DNA of 64,000 bases from an uncultured Chryseobacterium sp. (GTDB taxonomy: Bacteria; Bacteroidota; Bacteroidia; Flavobacteriales; Weeksellaceae), in contig CAJYGB010000004.1 of NCBI GenBank assembly GCA_913774355.1, positions 62,001-126,000 on the forward strand, in the 5' to 3' direction. The stretch's first letter is position 1; each line of letters starts with the position of its first letter. The translations under genes were made by a program, and so were the position numbers. This document shows positions 56,117 to 64,000 of this stretch, piece after piece. The notes under the pieces were generated by a model. It saw only the letters and a list, made by a program, of their open reading frames with translations. It ran no database searches and was not told the DNA's origin.

Positions 56117-56344
56117 TTAGTTTGCGCTGATCGTATCTGTAACACTGCAGGTACTGCCTCCTGATCCGCATCCTGTAGATGCCCCTGTTCCGGTGTTGTC
56201 ACAAGTACTGCCTCCGGTACCACATCCTGTAGATCCTGCCGGGGCAGCTCCTTTTCCTCCAATAATTTCCATTAACTGCTTCTCATCTAATAAAGCAATA
56301 GTTTCTTTGTCCAATGACAATGGGTCTAATTCTAATTTTTTCAT
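56117..56344 (-). CDS. Class I lanthipeptide precursor 2
   Basis: A 75-residue precursor with leader MKKLELDPLSLDKETIALLD ending QLMEIIGG. The core begins KGAAPAG and contains STGCGTGGSTC and STGCGSGGSTC, separated by DNTGTGA, then SVTDTISAN. Four Cys are in two C-x6-C pairs. The 29-base repeat lies 21 bases upstream, and a terminator-like hairpin follows. Confidence 0.92.
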   Translation of the reverse strand: MKKLELDPLSLDKETIALLDEKQLMEIIGGKGAAPAGSTGCGTGGSTCDNTGTGASTGCGSGGSTCSVTDTISAN

Positions 56345-56365
56345 ATTAAAAAAGTTTTTATAAGC

Positions 56366-56394
56366 GCCTACTCTTTAAAGGTTTTTCGGCTTCC
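56366..56394 (-). repeat. 29-base repeat upstream of precursor 2
   Basis: Same 29 bases as 55701-55729, located 21 bases before the precursor 2 ATG. The shared part TTAAAG-GT-G-C is also partly present before precursor 1 at 56673-56685. Confidence 0.85.
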
Positions 56395-56429
56395 ACCTAT
56401 TTGTATCTCGGTTATTGATAATTGTGATT

Positions 56430-56633
56430 TTAGCTTTGTACAGGACATGCAGAGGTACCTGCTCCACATCCTGTAGAACCTCCCCCGCTACCGTTTGGGT
56501 CGCAGGTGGTAGCTCCTGCCGGACACGGAGAAAATCCGGTTTTACCACCTTTGATTTCCTGAAGCTGTTTTTCGTCCAATAAAGCAATGGTTTGCTTGTC
56601 CAATGACAACGGGTTTAATTTTAATTTTTTCAT
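56430..56633 (-). CDS. Class I lanthipeptide precursor 1
   Basis: A 67-residue precursor starting at ATG 56633, since the leader MKKLKLNPLSLDKQTIALLD aligns with the others; an upstream ATG at 56678 adds a 15-residue unrelated stretch. It ends the leader QLQEIKGG. The core is the most divergent: SPCPAGATTC then STGCGAGTSACPVQS. Again there are two C-x6-C pairs, but the first has Pro-Ala-Gly-Ala in place of Gly-Ser repeats. It lies 48 bases after the TonB-receptor-like gene and is probably cotranscribed with it. Confidence 0.9.
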   Translation of the reverse strand: MKKLKLNPLSLDKQTIALLDEKQLQEIKGGKTGFSPCPAGATTCDPNGSGGGSTGCGAGTSACPVQS

Positions 56634-56681
56634 GGTATTAATATTGAGTATATAGTTTTTTTGTTTTTGGATGTCCACCCT

Positions 56682-59033
56682 TTAATTAACCCTGCTTTTT
56701 TCCTCCAACTGTATCTGTTTGTTATTTGTTTTTACATTCTTGTTTCCAAACGTATACGTCATATTCAGAGTGAAACGTCTGGTATCATAATAATTGTTGT
56801 AGAATTGCGTAAATTCATCGTAAAAGATCTTGCCTTTGCTTTGTGTTCCTCTGAAAATATCTTCTACCATAATGTTGACTCTCAGCTTTTTTTCCATTAA
56901 TGAAAACCTAAAACCGGCAGAAAGGTTTGAAATATTTCCGATATAGGTATTGCCTTGTTTGTTAGGTAGATAGTGGTAAAAGTTTAATAAAAAAAACACC
57001 GATTTTTCTTTATTTATCGTGAAAGTATTATTGAAGGTATAGTACATTGATACGCCTTTTTGAGGTACAACTTCAGGAATGGATGATTCTGACTCAGAAT
57101 AAAAGGAGACAATGTTGGTATTGTTTTCCCACCATTTGGTCACATTGGTATAAAGGCTTGCATTTAACCCTGCATCATATTGTGTAAGGTAATTTTTATA
57201 ATTTACTTCTTTAATTCCTTGGGTTAAAGAAGTAATCCTTCCATACCCGTTAATCAGCTTCTGTCCATATACCGTAACGGAAAATCTGTTTTTATAAAGA
57301 TAGGAGAGCTCTACATTATGATTGTAGGATGGAGAAAGAAATGGATTTCCTGTATAAAAAGAATAAGGGTTAGAATACCACCTGAAGGGATTTAAAGCAG
57401 TAAAGTTAGGACGATTGATTCTTTTTGAATAATTGATTGATAAGGTATTATTCTCATTGGCTTTGTACTCCAGATAGGCTGAAGGAAAAAGACGTCCGTA
57501 TTCATTTTTATTTCTTTCGCCTGCAATTTCTGAATACCCTTCAATGGTTGAATATTCGTAGCGCAGACCTGCTTTTGCAGACCATTTTTCGCCCAGACTT
57601 TTATAAACACTAACATAGGCAGCAGCATTGTTTTCTTTATATTCGAAATAATTACTTCGGCTTGGGTCTACAGTATATTCATAATTTTTAAATGAAAAAT
57701 ATTTAATATTGGAACTATTCAGAAAATGAGTGAATTTCAGCCCGGTTTCGAGAGTCCCCCATTTGAAAGGGAGATAAAGATCTGCCTGACCTGATAATAT
57801 CTGGTAATCCAGATTGCTTAGGTTTCTGATTTTCTGAGTACCGGGAGTATAGTCGGAAATGGTCTGGAAATTTACCTCCGCATCTGGACTGTTTGAAAAA
57901 TAATTTCCGGCAATACTCAATTTTTTCCCTAGAGAATCAATTTTATAATCATAGTATGCATTTAATGAATGGGTAACTATTGGTTTTCTATGTTCAGAGG
58001 AGGTAGTTAATAGAGAATCCTGAATACTATTTGTCTGGTAGATTGATCTATTGAATATATCCATATCAGAATGAGATTTGGAAATATCGTAGATGACTCC
58101 GATATTGGAATTTTGATTCAGTTTGTAATCAAAACTGAAATTGGCTCCTGCTCCTTTGAATTTATCTTTTCGTTGATCTGCACTTAAAATGGAATTGGTT
58201 CCGATAATATCGATAAGTTCAACGGCTTTTGATGGTCTGTCAAACTGTCTCAATCGCAAAGAACTTGTAATTTTGTTGGAATTGTAGTTTAAAGTAAGGT
58301 TATTGGCATTTCCTACATAGGTAGTCTGTATATATGAGGAACTTAGGATACCGTTCCATCCTAATTTTGTGTTTTTCTTCAAGATAATATTAAGGATTCC
58401 ACTATTTCCCTGTGCTTCATATTTTGCCGGTGGAGTAGTTATAATTTCAACCCTGGAAACATCATCAGAACGGAGTGAGCGCAGATAATTAATCAAATCT
58501 GTACCACTAAGATTCAGAAGTTTGTCATTGACCATTACTGCAACGCCGCTTTTCCCAACAATGGAGACCGAATTATCGCTAACAGAAAGCATTGGAGTCC
58601 CAGATAAAACCTGTGCCAGATCTGCACCGCTGGAAAATATAGAGTTTTCAACGTTGAATACGGTCCTGTCTATTTTTTTCTCAATCAGCTTCTTTTTCTT
58701 TTCAATAATAACCTCTTTAATCTGTTGTATATCTACGAGCTTTATTTCATTTAAACGGAGATTATTTTCAAGTTTTATCTTTTTGGTGTATAAGATACCT
58801 TTAAACCTTTTTACCTGTAATATATATGAATCTTTGGGAGCATCGATAGTGAACATACCATTAGCATTGGTAATTTCACTTCTTATTTTGACAGAGTCAT
58901 TTTTCAGAAGAATTACTTCAGCAAACTCTACAGGAGAATTTTCATTGTTTAAAATTCTTCCTGTAATTTGGACGTTTTGTGATAAGAATATTTGGCTGCA
59001 TAAGATCAATAAAACCAATATTATATTTCTCAT
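56682..59033 (-). CDS. TonB-receptor-like outer-membrane beta-barrel protein
   Basis: A 783-residue protein with signal peptide MRNIILVLLILCSQIFLSQ. Next is a carboxypeptidase-D-like domain (VQITGRILNNENSPVEFAEV), a short linker, and a plug-like domain (TVFNVENSIFSSGADLAQVL, VMVNDKLLNLSGTDLINYLR, VEIITTPPAKYEAQGNSGIL). The rest is an outer-membrane barrel of the OMP_b-brl_3 type, with ISINYSKRINRPNFTALNPF-like strands. The extreme C-terminus is charged rather than a canonical barrel end. It is the first gene of the lanthipeptide cluster, so export, uptake or self-resistance is possible. Confidence 0.85.
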   Translation of the reverse strand: MRNIILVLLILCSQIFLSQNVQITGRILNNENSPVEFAEVILLKNDSVKIRSEITNANGMFTIDAPKDSYILQVKRFKGILYTKKIKLENNLRLNEIKLVDIQQIKEVIIEKKKKLIEKKIDRTVFNVENSIFSSGADLAQVLSGTPMLSVSDNSVSIVGKSGVAVMVNDKLLNLSGTDLINYLRSLRSDDVSRVEIITTPPAKYEAQGNSGILNIILKKNTKLGWNGILSSSYIQTTYVGNANNLTLNYNSNKITSSLRLRQFDRPSKAVELIDIIGTNSILSADQRKDKFKGAGANFSFDYKLNQNSNIGVIYDISKSHSDMDIFNRSIYQTNSIQDSLLTTSSEHRKPIVTHSLNAYYDYKIDSLGKKLSIAGNYFSNSPDAEVNFQTISDYTPGTQKIRNLSNLDYQILSGQADLYLPFKWGTLETGLKFTHFLNSSNIKYFSFKNYEYTVDPSRSNYFEYKENNAAAYVSVYKSLGEKWSAKAGLRYEYSTIEGYSEIAGERNKNEYGRLFPSAYLEYKANENNTLSINYSKRINRPNFTALNPFRWYSNPYSFYTGNPFLSPSYNHNVELSYLYKNRFSVTVYGQKLINGYGRITSLTQGIKEVNYKNYLTQYDAGLNASLYTNVTKWWENNTNIVSFYSESESSIPEVVPQKGVSMYYTFNNTFTINKEKSVFFLLNFYHYLPNKQGNTYIGNISNLSAGFRFSLMEKKLRVNIMVEDIFRGTQSKGKIFYDEFTQFYNNYYDTRRFTLNMTYTFGNKNVKTNNKQIQLEEKSRVN

Positions 59034-59683
59034 TGATTAGAATTATATAACGTAAATATAGAAATAAATTAAAAATATTCATCTAATGCGGAATAATATT
59101 TTTAATTTAGAATTAATATAAATAGTGAATTTATCGAACTTAATAATTTATTTTAAAGAATTTAATAAAGATCTTTCTTTACCTGATGATCATTTAATTT
59201 TTTAAATTAGTATATGGTTTATTGCATTTATAATCAACGTTTTGCTGTATTTCTATTTTATAAATCGCTATAGTAAATAACCTGAACGATTTAAGATAAT
59301 TTTATAATAATAAATCATTATAGAGTATTTTTTCAAATTACATTTTTTATAATATTGAACTTCAGACACTCTGCTTTTGTATTATTTAACCCGAACTGGG
59401 GTTATATTAGACACTCATCACATTAAACAACAATAATTTGAAACCGGTCTATTTTTTATTTCTTCAAATTTCTCCTTTAACAATCTCCTTGTCTAAGCTA
59501 AAAGAATATCATTCAAATAGTTTCTGATTAGATACAAGAAACAGTATTGAGTTGGTTTCGAAAAAACAAAGGAAAAGAAAGAAAAATTTTAGCGAACAAA
59601 AAAGATTTTTGAAATTCGCCCTGTAAGAAGCGTGTATTGGTGTTCTTTTCAAAATTCGTGGAGATTCAGTTGATTTTTGGAAT
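59034..59683. other. A/T-rich intergenic region upstream of the lanthipeptide cluster
   Basis: No gene was found. It should hold the promoter of the minus-strand cluster, but no exact TAnnTTTG box is clear. An 8-base direct repeat AGACACTC (59364-59371 and 59409-59416) flanks a hairpin with TAACCC/GGGTTA at 59387-59404. Confidence 0.4.
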
Positions 59684-59718
59684 AAAAAAATCCCTGAACC
59701 TTGTGTTGATCAGGGATT
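59684..59718 (-). terminator. Terminator after the third tRNA-Glu
   Basis: AATCCCTG (59689-59696) pairs with CAGGGATT (59711-59718); on the minus strand the stem is followed by T-rich sequence. Confidence 0.8.
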
Positions 59719-59734
59719 GATTGGTGTAGTTTAG

Positions 59735-59806
59735 TAGCCTATAGGAGAATCGAACTCCTGTTGCAAGGATGAAAACCTTGAGTCCTAACCACTAGACGAA
59801 TAGGCC
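59735..59806 (-). tRNA. tRNA-Glu (TTC), third gene, different sequence
   Basis: A 72-base cloverleaf on the minus strand starting GGCCTAT, with acceptor partner ATAGGCT and discriminator A. The anticodon loop is TTTTCAT, anticodon TTC. Arms differ from the pair at 46.5 kb in the acceptor, anticodon stem and T stem, so it is a distinct isodecoder. Confidence 0.95.
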
Positions 59807-59863
59807 AAATTTTGAGGTTGCAAAAGTAATCATTAACTTTTTAACTTCAAAATTATTTTTTTC

Positions 59864-61150
59864 TTATTTGAAGACTTTCTGAATCACGGTATTCTTAATC
59901 CCTTTAGCTTCAATGTCTTTCTGTAACTTTACTGCATCTTCCAAAGTGTAAACTTTTCCGTAAGTATAATAGAATACGCCGCTTTCTTTATTACGTTCCA
60001 CATCTTTCAGGGCTTGTAGAATCGGGGAATTTCCGTTCAGTTTATCGCCTACATAGACTTCAATCGTGTAATAACCCAAGTTCAGCTTCTGGTTCGGCAT
60101 AAAGCCTACCGCATAGGCATTCCTGAAGCCGGCATCCTTAGCCGTTCTAATGTTGATATCCCGCACCGAAGCCATATTGGTTACTCCATAATAATATTTG
60201 TACTGGCCGTTTTCTTTAATCGGTAAAATGTAATTCAGTCCTTTCAGGGCAGGATCCCCGTCATTGAATTTCTGCGGTGAGCTTAGCAGGAGAATTCTGA
60301 AATCATTTTTCAGAGCTACTTCAACAGGTTTTTCAGGTTCCGGTTTTTTTACATTGGCTGTTATTCCGGATTTTCGGTCGATGGCTTTTTTGTAATCGAT
60401 AATCGCCTGGTAAATGCTCTGTGATATTTCTTCCTGGCCTTTTTCGGAAGCCAGGTAATGGCTTTCTTCGGGGTGGTTGATGAATCCGGTTTCAATAAGA
60501 ACGGAAGGCATCGCATTCATCCGGAGTACGTGCAGGTTTTTCTGGAAAACCCCTCTGGAAAACCTTTTGTCCTTGTTTACGAAATTATCCTCTACCAGTC
60601 CGCCCAGCAGAAGACTTGATTCCAGGTATTTACTCTGCTGCAGTTTCAGGGCGATTAAAGATTCCGGAGAACTCGCGTCGTATGATCCGAAGGTCTGCTT
60701 ATCTTTTTCATCAAGAAAGATTACGTCGTTTTCCCTTTTTGCCACTTCCAGGTTGGTGTCGTTCTGGTCGGGTCCCTGTACATAGGTTTCCGTTCCGTAG
60801 GCAGTAGGCCTCTTTGCAGAATTACAGTGGATCGAAACAAAAAGATCTGCTTTGCTGCGGTTGGCAAGGTTCGTTCTGTCTGAGAGCGAAGGGTATTCGT
60901 CGATCTTCCGGGTATAGATTACTTTAAAATCTTTGTTTTTTTCAAGCATAGCCCCGACTTTCAGAGTGATGTTCAGCGTAATGTCTTTCTCGGCAATTCT
61001 TCCGATATCCGTATATGTTCTGTTTGCTCCGTGATCACTTCCTCCGTGTCCCGCGTCCAGAACAACGATGAATTTCTTTTGCGAAAAAATAAAGTTGGTA
61101 AGCAGTAAGAAGAGAAATGATAAAATTATTTTAAAATTTACTTTGTGCAT
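59864..61150 (-). CDS. N-acetylmuramoyl-L-alanine amidase (Amidase_3)
   Basis: A 428-residue exported zinc hydrolase that cuts the amide between muramic acid and peptide in peptidoglycan. The signal peptide ends near FSQ. VVLDAGHGGSDHGAN (His35), AEKD (Glu54) and FVSIHCNS (His108) supply the zinc ligands, and VLIETGFINHPEES holds the catalytic Glu. The C-terminal part from about residue 275 resembles a SPOR-like domain that binds septal peptidoglycan. Role is probably daughter-cell separation. Its start overlaps a non-preferred upstream start of the divergent lptD-like gene. Confidence 0.92.
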   Translation of the reverse strand: MHKVNFKIILSFLFLLLTNFIFSQKKFIVVLDAGHGGSDHGANRTYTDIGRIAEKDITLNITLKVGAMLEKNKDFKVIYTRKIDEYPSLSDRTNLANRSKADLFVSIHCNSAKRPTAYGTETYVQGPDQNDTNLEVAKRENDVIFLDEKDKQTFGSYDASSPESLIALKLQQSKYLESSLLLGGLVEDNFVNKDKRFSRGVFQKNLHVLRMNAMPSVLIETGFINHPEESHYLASEKGQEEISQSIYQAIIDYKKAIDRKSGITANVKKPEPEKPVEVALKNDFRILLLSSPQKFNDGDPALKGLNYILPIKENGQYKYYYGVTNMASVRDINIRTAKDAGFRNAYAVGFMPNQKLNLGYYTIEVYVGDKLNGNSPILQALKDVERNKESGVFYYTYGKVYTLEDAVKLQKDIEAKGIKNTVIQKVFK

Positions 61151-61172
61151 CTTTCAGTTTTAAAAATTATAT

Positions 61173-61180
61173 TAATTTTG
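61173..61180 (+). promoter_or_regulatory. Promoter -7 box of the lptD-like gene
   Basis: TAATTTTG matches TAnnTTTG. It lies downstream of the first in-frame ATG (61145) and upstream of TTG 61217, supporting the latter as start. Confidence 0.5.
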
Positions 61181-61216
61181 AGCCTTAGTATTATACTTAT
61201 AAATATAACGAAAAAA

Positions 61217-63805
61217 TTGGTCAAAACCGTCTCCAAAAATATATTACAAATTTTAATTATCCTAATTTTTAACAATTTTTTAGCACAGAAGACGCCGGAA
61301 AAATTGCCTGAAAATGCGGTTAATGATACCATTTCCAGAAAGGACACCGTCGTGGTGAAAAAGGAATCCCTCGAAGATGTTCTCCGTACCAAAGCGGATG
61401 TTCAGCGCAGGGATTTCCAGAAGAAAATGATTTACCTGAACAAAAATGCGCAGGTGAAGTATCAGGACATGCAGATCGATGCCGATTACATCTCCATCGA
61501 TGAGCAGAAAAATATCATGTACGCCCGCGGGAAACAGGATTCTCTGGGGAAGATTATAGAACCTGTGATCACCACCCAGGCCGGAAAAATATATGAAACC
61601 ACTGAGTTCCAGTACAACACAAAAACCAGGCAGGCGATTGCCTTTAATGCAAGGACAGAAGAAAACGAAGGGGTTATTGTTGCCGATAAAACCAAAAAAT
61701 ATAACGATTCGGTCTTTGCGATGAAGCGTGCAATCTATACGACCGACGATTATTTTATCAAGAAAAAAGATACGGCGGCAGATTATTATCTGCGCGCATC
61801 CAATATCAAACTGGTAAAGACGAGAAACAAATCGTCCATCATTTCCGGACCTATCCAGATGTATATCGAAGAAGTTCCGACCCCGCTGATCATGCCTTTT
61901 GCCATTCTTCCGTTTTCGGATAAAAGATCGGCCGGTATCCTGATCCCCAGTTTCGGGGAACGGCAGGACGTCGGGTTCTTCTTGAACGGATTGGGTTATT
62001 ACCAGCCGATCGGAGAGCATTTTGACCTTAAAATTTTTGCCGATATTTATACCAAAGGGAGCTATAACCTCCGGCCGGAGATGAACTATATCAAAAAGTA
62101 CCGGTATTCAGGAAATTTCTCCGCCGATATCGGAACTATGGTGCGTGGAATCAAAGGGCTTGATAACTATGGAAAAACAGGAACTTACCGGATCGCGTGG
62201 CGGCATACGCAGGATACAAAAGCGAATCCTTTCCTTACTTTCTCCGCTTCGGTGGATGTCGTAAGTACGAAATTCTACAACAATACGCTGAACAACAATT
62301 ACATTCTTAATCAGAATGTTCTCAATACCCAGCAGAACTCTACGGTAACGCTTACCAAAAGATTCCTGAAGCTGCCGGTGACGATTACGGGAACGGCTTC
62401 TTACTCACAGAACTTTGCGACCGGCTTTTCGGATCTCCGTTTGCCGCAGATGAATATCGCCATCAACCAGTTTTATCTGTTCGGCTCGAAAACAGGCGTA
62501 AGATCAGGACTACTGGAAAACCTTACGGTAAACACCGGGATCAATTTAACGAACTTTGTACAGACCCAGGAAGGCGAGCTTTTCAAAAAAGCGATGTGGG
62601 ATAAACTTCAGACCGGTCTTAAAAACAATATTGCTTTAGGAACGAATACAACGGTGGCCAAATATTTCACGTTCAGTTTAGGTGCCAATATCGATAATGC
62701 GCTTACCACGAAAACGGTTGATAAATTTTACGATCCGATCCAGAATAAAGTGGTTACTGAAATAAACAAAGGCGTTTCCGGATATTCCACATTTTCCACT
62801 ACGGCAAGCATTCAGACTACTTTATACGGAACGAAAAACTTTAAAAAGGGATCGGCTATTGAAGCCATCAGGCATATGATGACTCCAAGTATCGGGTTTA
62901 CCTATTCTCCGGATTTCGGAGGTTCGGGATTCGGATACTTCAGAAATTATTATGATGCCAACGGAGCTTTAACGCCTTATTCCATTTTTGAAGGGGGAAT
63001 TATCGGTTCGCCGACAAGCGGTCTGGTGGGTGCTCTGGGCTTCAATATCGGAAACAACGTTGAAATGAAGGTGAGATCAAAAAAAGATTCCACGGGAGTA
63101 AAAAAAATAAAACTGTTTGAGGCCTTAAACCTTTCAGGTAATTACAATTTTGCGGCAAAAGATCATCCTTTTTCCATTATTACCATCAACGGGCAGTCTT
63201 CTTTCTTTAATAATAAACTGAGTGTAAATACAAGCCTGTCACTGGATCCGTACCGTATTATTTATATTCCGGGACAGGAAGCGGGAATCAGAACAGAAAA
63301 TTTCGGACACTTTAGTGTACAGGGATTCAATGTTCAGATGTCTTATCCTTTAAGCAGCGAAATTTTCGGCGAGAAAACGGATTACAGCAAGAAATACAGC
63401 AAAAAAGGAGAAGTAAGGAATGAAAATTATTATTTCGACGACGATAACTATGCCCATTTCGACCAGGCCTGGACGCTGAATGTAAATGCTAATTACGCTT
63501 ACACCAAAACCTCAGCTTCCAGGACACCGACCAAGCTGGCCTCCGTAGGCTTGGATGGAAGCATTAAGCTTACACCTTACTGGAACATCAACGGAAGTAC
63601 GCATTACGATATGGTGACGCAGAAGCTTGCCTATACGAGAATTGGTTTTGCCAGAGACCAAAGGAGTTTCACCATCAATTTCAACTGGGTACCTTTCGGG
63701 CAGTATAAAGTATATGACTTCTTTATCGGAATCAAAGCGAACATCCTGAGCGATGCGCTGAAGTATAAAGACCGAAGCTTTACGCAGCCGAATTCACCAT
63801 TCTAG
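61217..63805 (+). CDS. lptD: LPS-assembly outer-membrane protein, LptD-like
   Basis: A long outer-membrane protein of the LptD/OstA type, which puts lipopolysaccharide into the outer leaflet. I place the start at TTG 61217 (862 residues), giving a signal peptide ending near NNFLAQ. The ATG at 61145 would add 24 residues and lies upstream of the -7 box. After a linker come LptA-like beta-jellyroll repeats (KNAQVKYQDMQIDADYISID, GVIVADKTKKYNDSVFAMKR). The conserved PTPLIMPFAILPFSDKRSAG and GILIPSFGERQDVGFFL mark entry to the large barrel. Cysteine pairs of E. coli LptD are not seen. It lies divergently beside the amidase. Confidence 0.85.
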   Translation: MVKTVSKNILQILIILIFNNFLAQKTPEKLPENAVNDTISRKDTVVVKKESLEDVLRTKADVQRRDFQKKMIYLNKNAQVKYQDMQIDADYISIDEQKNIMYARGKQDSLGKIIEPVITTQAGKIYETTEFQYNTKTRQAIAFNARTEENEGVIVADKTKKYNDSVFAMKRAIYTTDDYFIKKKDTAADYYLRASNIKLVKTRNKSSIISGPIQMYIEEVPTPLIMPFAILPFSDKRSAGILIPSFGERQDVGFFLNGLGYYQPIGEHFDLKIFADIYTKGSYNLRPEMNYIKKYRYSGNFSADIGTMVRGIKGLDNYGKTGTYRIAWRHTQDTKANPFLTFSASVDVVSTKFYNNTLNNNYILNQNVLNTQQNSTVTLTKRFLKLPVTITGTASYSQNFATGFSDLRLPQMNIAINQFYLFGSKTGVRSGLLENLTVNTGINLTNFVQTQEGELFKKAMWDKLQTGLKNNIALGTNTTVAKYFTFSLGANIDNALTTKTVDKFYDPIQNKVVTEINKGVSGYSTFSTTASIQTTLYGTKNFKKGSAIEAIRHMMTPSIGFTYSPDFGGSGFGYFRNYYDANGALTPYSIFEGGIIGSPTSGLVGALGFNIGNNVEMKVRSKKDSTGVKKIKLFEALNLSGNYNFAAKDHPFSIITINGQSSFFNNKLSVNTSLSLDPYRIIYIPGQEAGIRTENFGHFSVQGFNVQMSYPLSSEIFGEKTDYSKKYSKKGEVRNENYYFDDDNYAHFDQAWTLNVNANYAYTKTSASRTPTKLASVGLDGSIKLTPYWNINGSTHYDMVTQKLAYTRIGFARDQRSFTINFNWVPFGQYKVYDFFIGIKANILSDALKYKDRSFTQPNSPF

Positions 63806-63847
63806 CATCAGATTTGATATTTGATTATGGAAATAGAATATAAATTT

Positions 63848-63855
63848 TATATTTG
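63848..63855 (+). promoter_or_regulatory. Promoter -7 box of the ridA-family gene
   Basis: TATATTTG, exact match, 18 bases before the ATG. TTTG at 63820-63823 lies 24 bases upstream, slightly farther than usual. Confidence 0.55.
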
Positions 63856-63873
63856 CACCCAAAATAAATTCTA

Positions 63874-64000
63874 ATGAAAAAAATAATCAACACGGAAAAT
63901 GCGCCTGCAGCAATCGGACCTTATTCACAGGCTAATCTGGCCAACGGTGTTTTGTATATCTCAGGACAGATTCCTGTAGATCCGGCAACAGGTAAGCTGG
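63874..64000 (+). CDS. RidA-family deaminase, cut by right window edge
   Basis: Forty-two codons are present and the rest is outside the window. The sequence MKKIINTENAPAAIGPYSQA followed by NGVLYISGQIPVDPATGKL is the start of the RidA/YjgF family. These small trimeric enzymes hydrolyse reactive enamine/imine intermediates made by PLP enzymes. The catalytic Arg lies beyond the edge. Confidence 0.93.
   Translation, partial: MKKIINTENAPAAIGPYSQANLANGVLYISGQIPVDPATGKL

Noticed and set aside
55433..56633. Repeated, evenly spaced short units resembling a CRISPR array
   Set aside because: The units are four paralogous precursor genes with codon-level leader similarity, without constant repeat and spacer lengths.
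61280..62020. A 246-codon minus-strand open frame inside the lptD-like gene
   Set aside because: It lies wholly antisense to a convincing outer-membrane protein gene, has no recognisable domain, and comes from codon-position bias of the real gene.

Overview
The window comes from a Bacteroidota (Flavobacteriia) chromosome, most like Chryseobacterium and its relatives. The signs are low G+C, two SusC/SusD pairs, bacillithiol synthesis (BshC), an ATP-type PEP carboxykinase, GYDIA-type GHMP kinase, an IF2 with a long Gly/Asn/Gln-rich linker, and Bacteroidota promoters (TTTG, about 19-20 nt, TAnnTTTG) ahead of many genes. Species is not determined.

Layout. 1-12.7 kb (minus strand): a surface-glycan locus. 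ugd-rmlB-rmlA make nucleotide sugars. A Wzm/Wzt-type ABC exporter follows, then glycosyltransferases, a polytopic membrane protein and an FdtA/FdtB/FdtC-like set predicted to make a dTDP-3-acetamido-3,6-dideoxyhexose; the last glycosyltransferase runs off the left edge. 12.7-17.7 kb (plus): rimP-nusA-infB, with a structured leader and a strong terminator. 18.2-27.9 kb (plus): two tandem susC-susD pairs with matching promoters and no linked hydrolase genes. 28.0-37.2 kb (plus): a putative porin, bshC, a four-LysM protein with a periplasmic-binding-like domain, fabD, a GYDIA kinase and pckA; aroQ lies opposite. 37.8-46.4 kb (plus): metal handling and redox. It holds a Fur-family regulator, a Zn/Cd-type P-type ATPase, a YHS lipoprotein, SCO1/SenC, an exported superoxide dismutase, an MbnP/MbnH pair, a beta-barrel protein, and two related small three-cysteine proteins. 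46.5-47.4 kb (minus): two identical tRNA-Glu genes, rpsT and a small conserved-looking protein.

47.7-59.0 kb (minus) is the most interesting region: a class I lanthipeptide cluster. In transcription order it has an outer-membrane TonB-receptor-like protein, four small precursor genes, LanB, a LanC-like cyclase, an unrecognised 346-residue protein, and a C39-peptidase ABC transporter. All four precursors have a double-glycine leader and a core with two C-x6-C modules. The LanC-like protein has Phe-Tyr where the family's Cys-His zinc ligands normally lie. No LanFEG immunity genes or dedicated two-component system are present.

59.7-64.0 kb: a third tRNA-Glu, an N-acetylmuramoyl-L-alanine amidase (minus), a divergent LptD-like outer-membrane protein, and the start of a RidA-family gene cut by the right edge.

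All functions are read from motifs and gene order; no database search was run.
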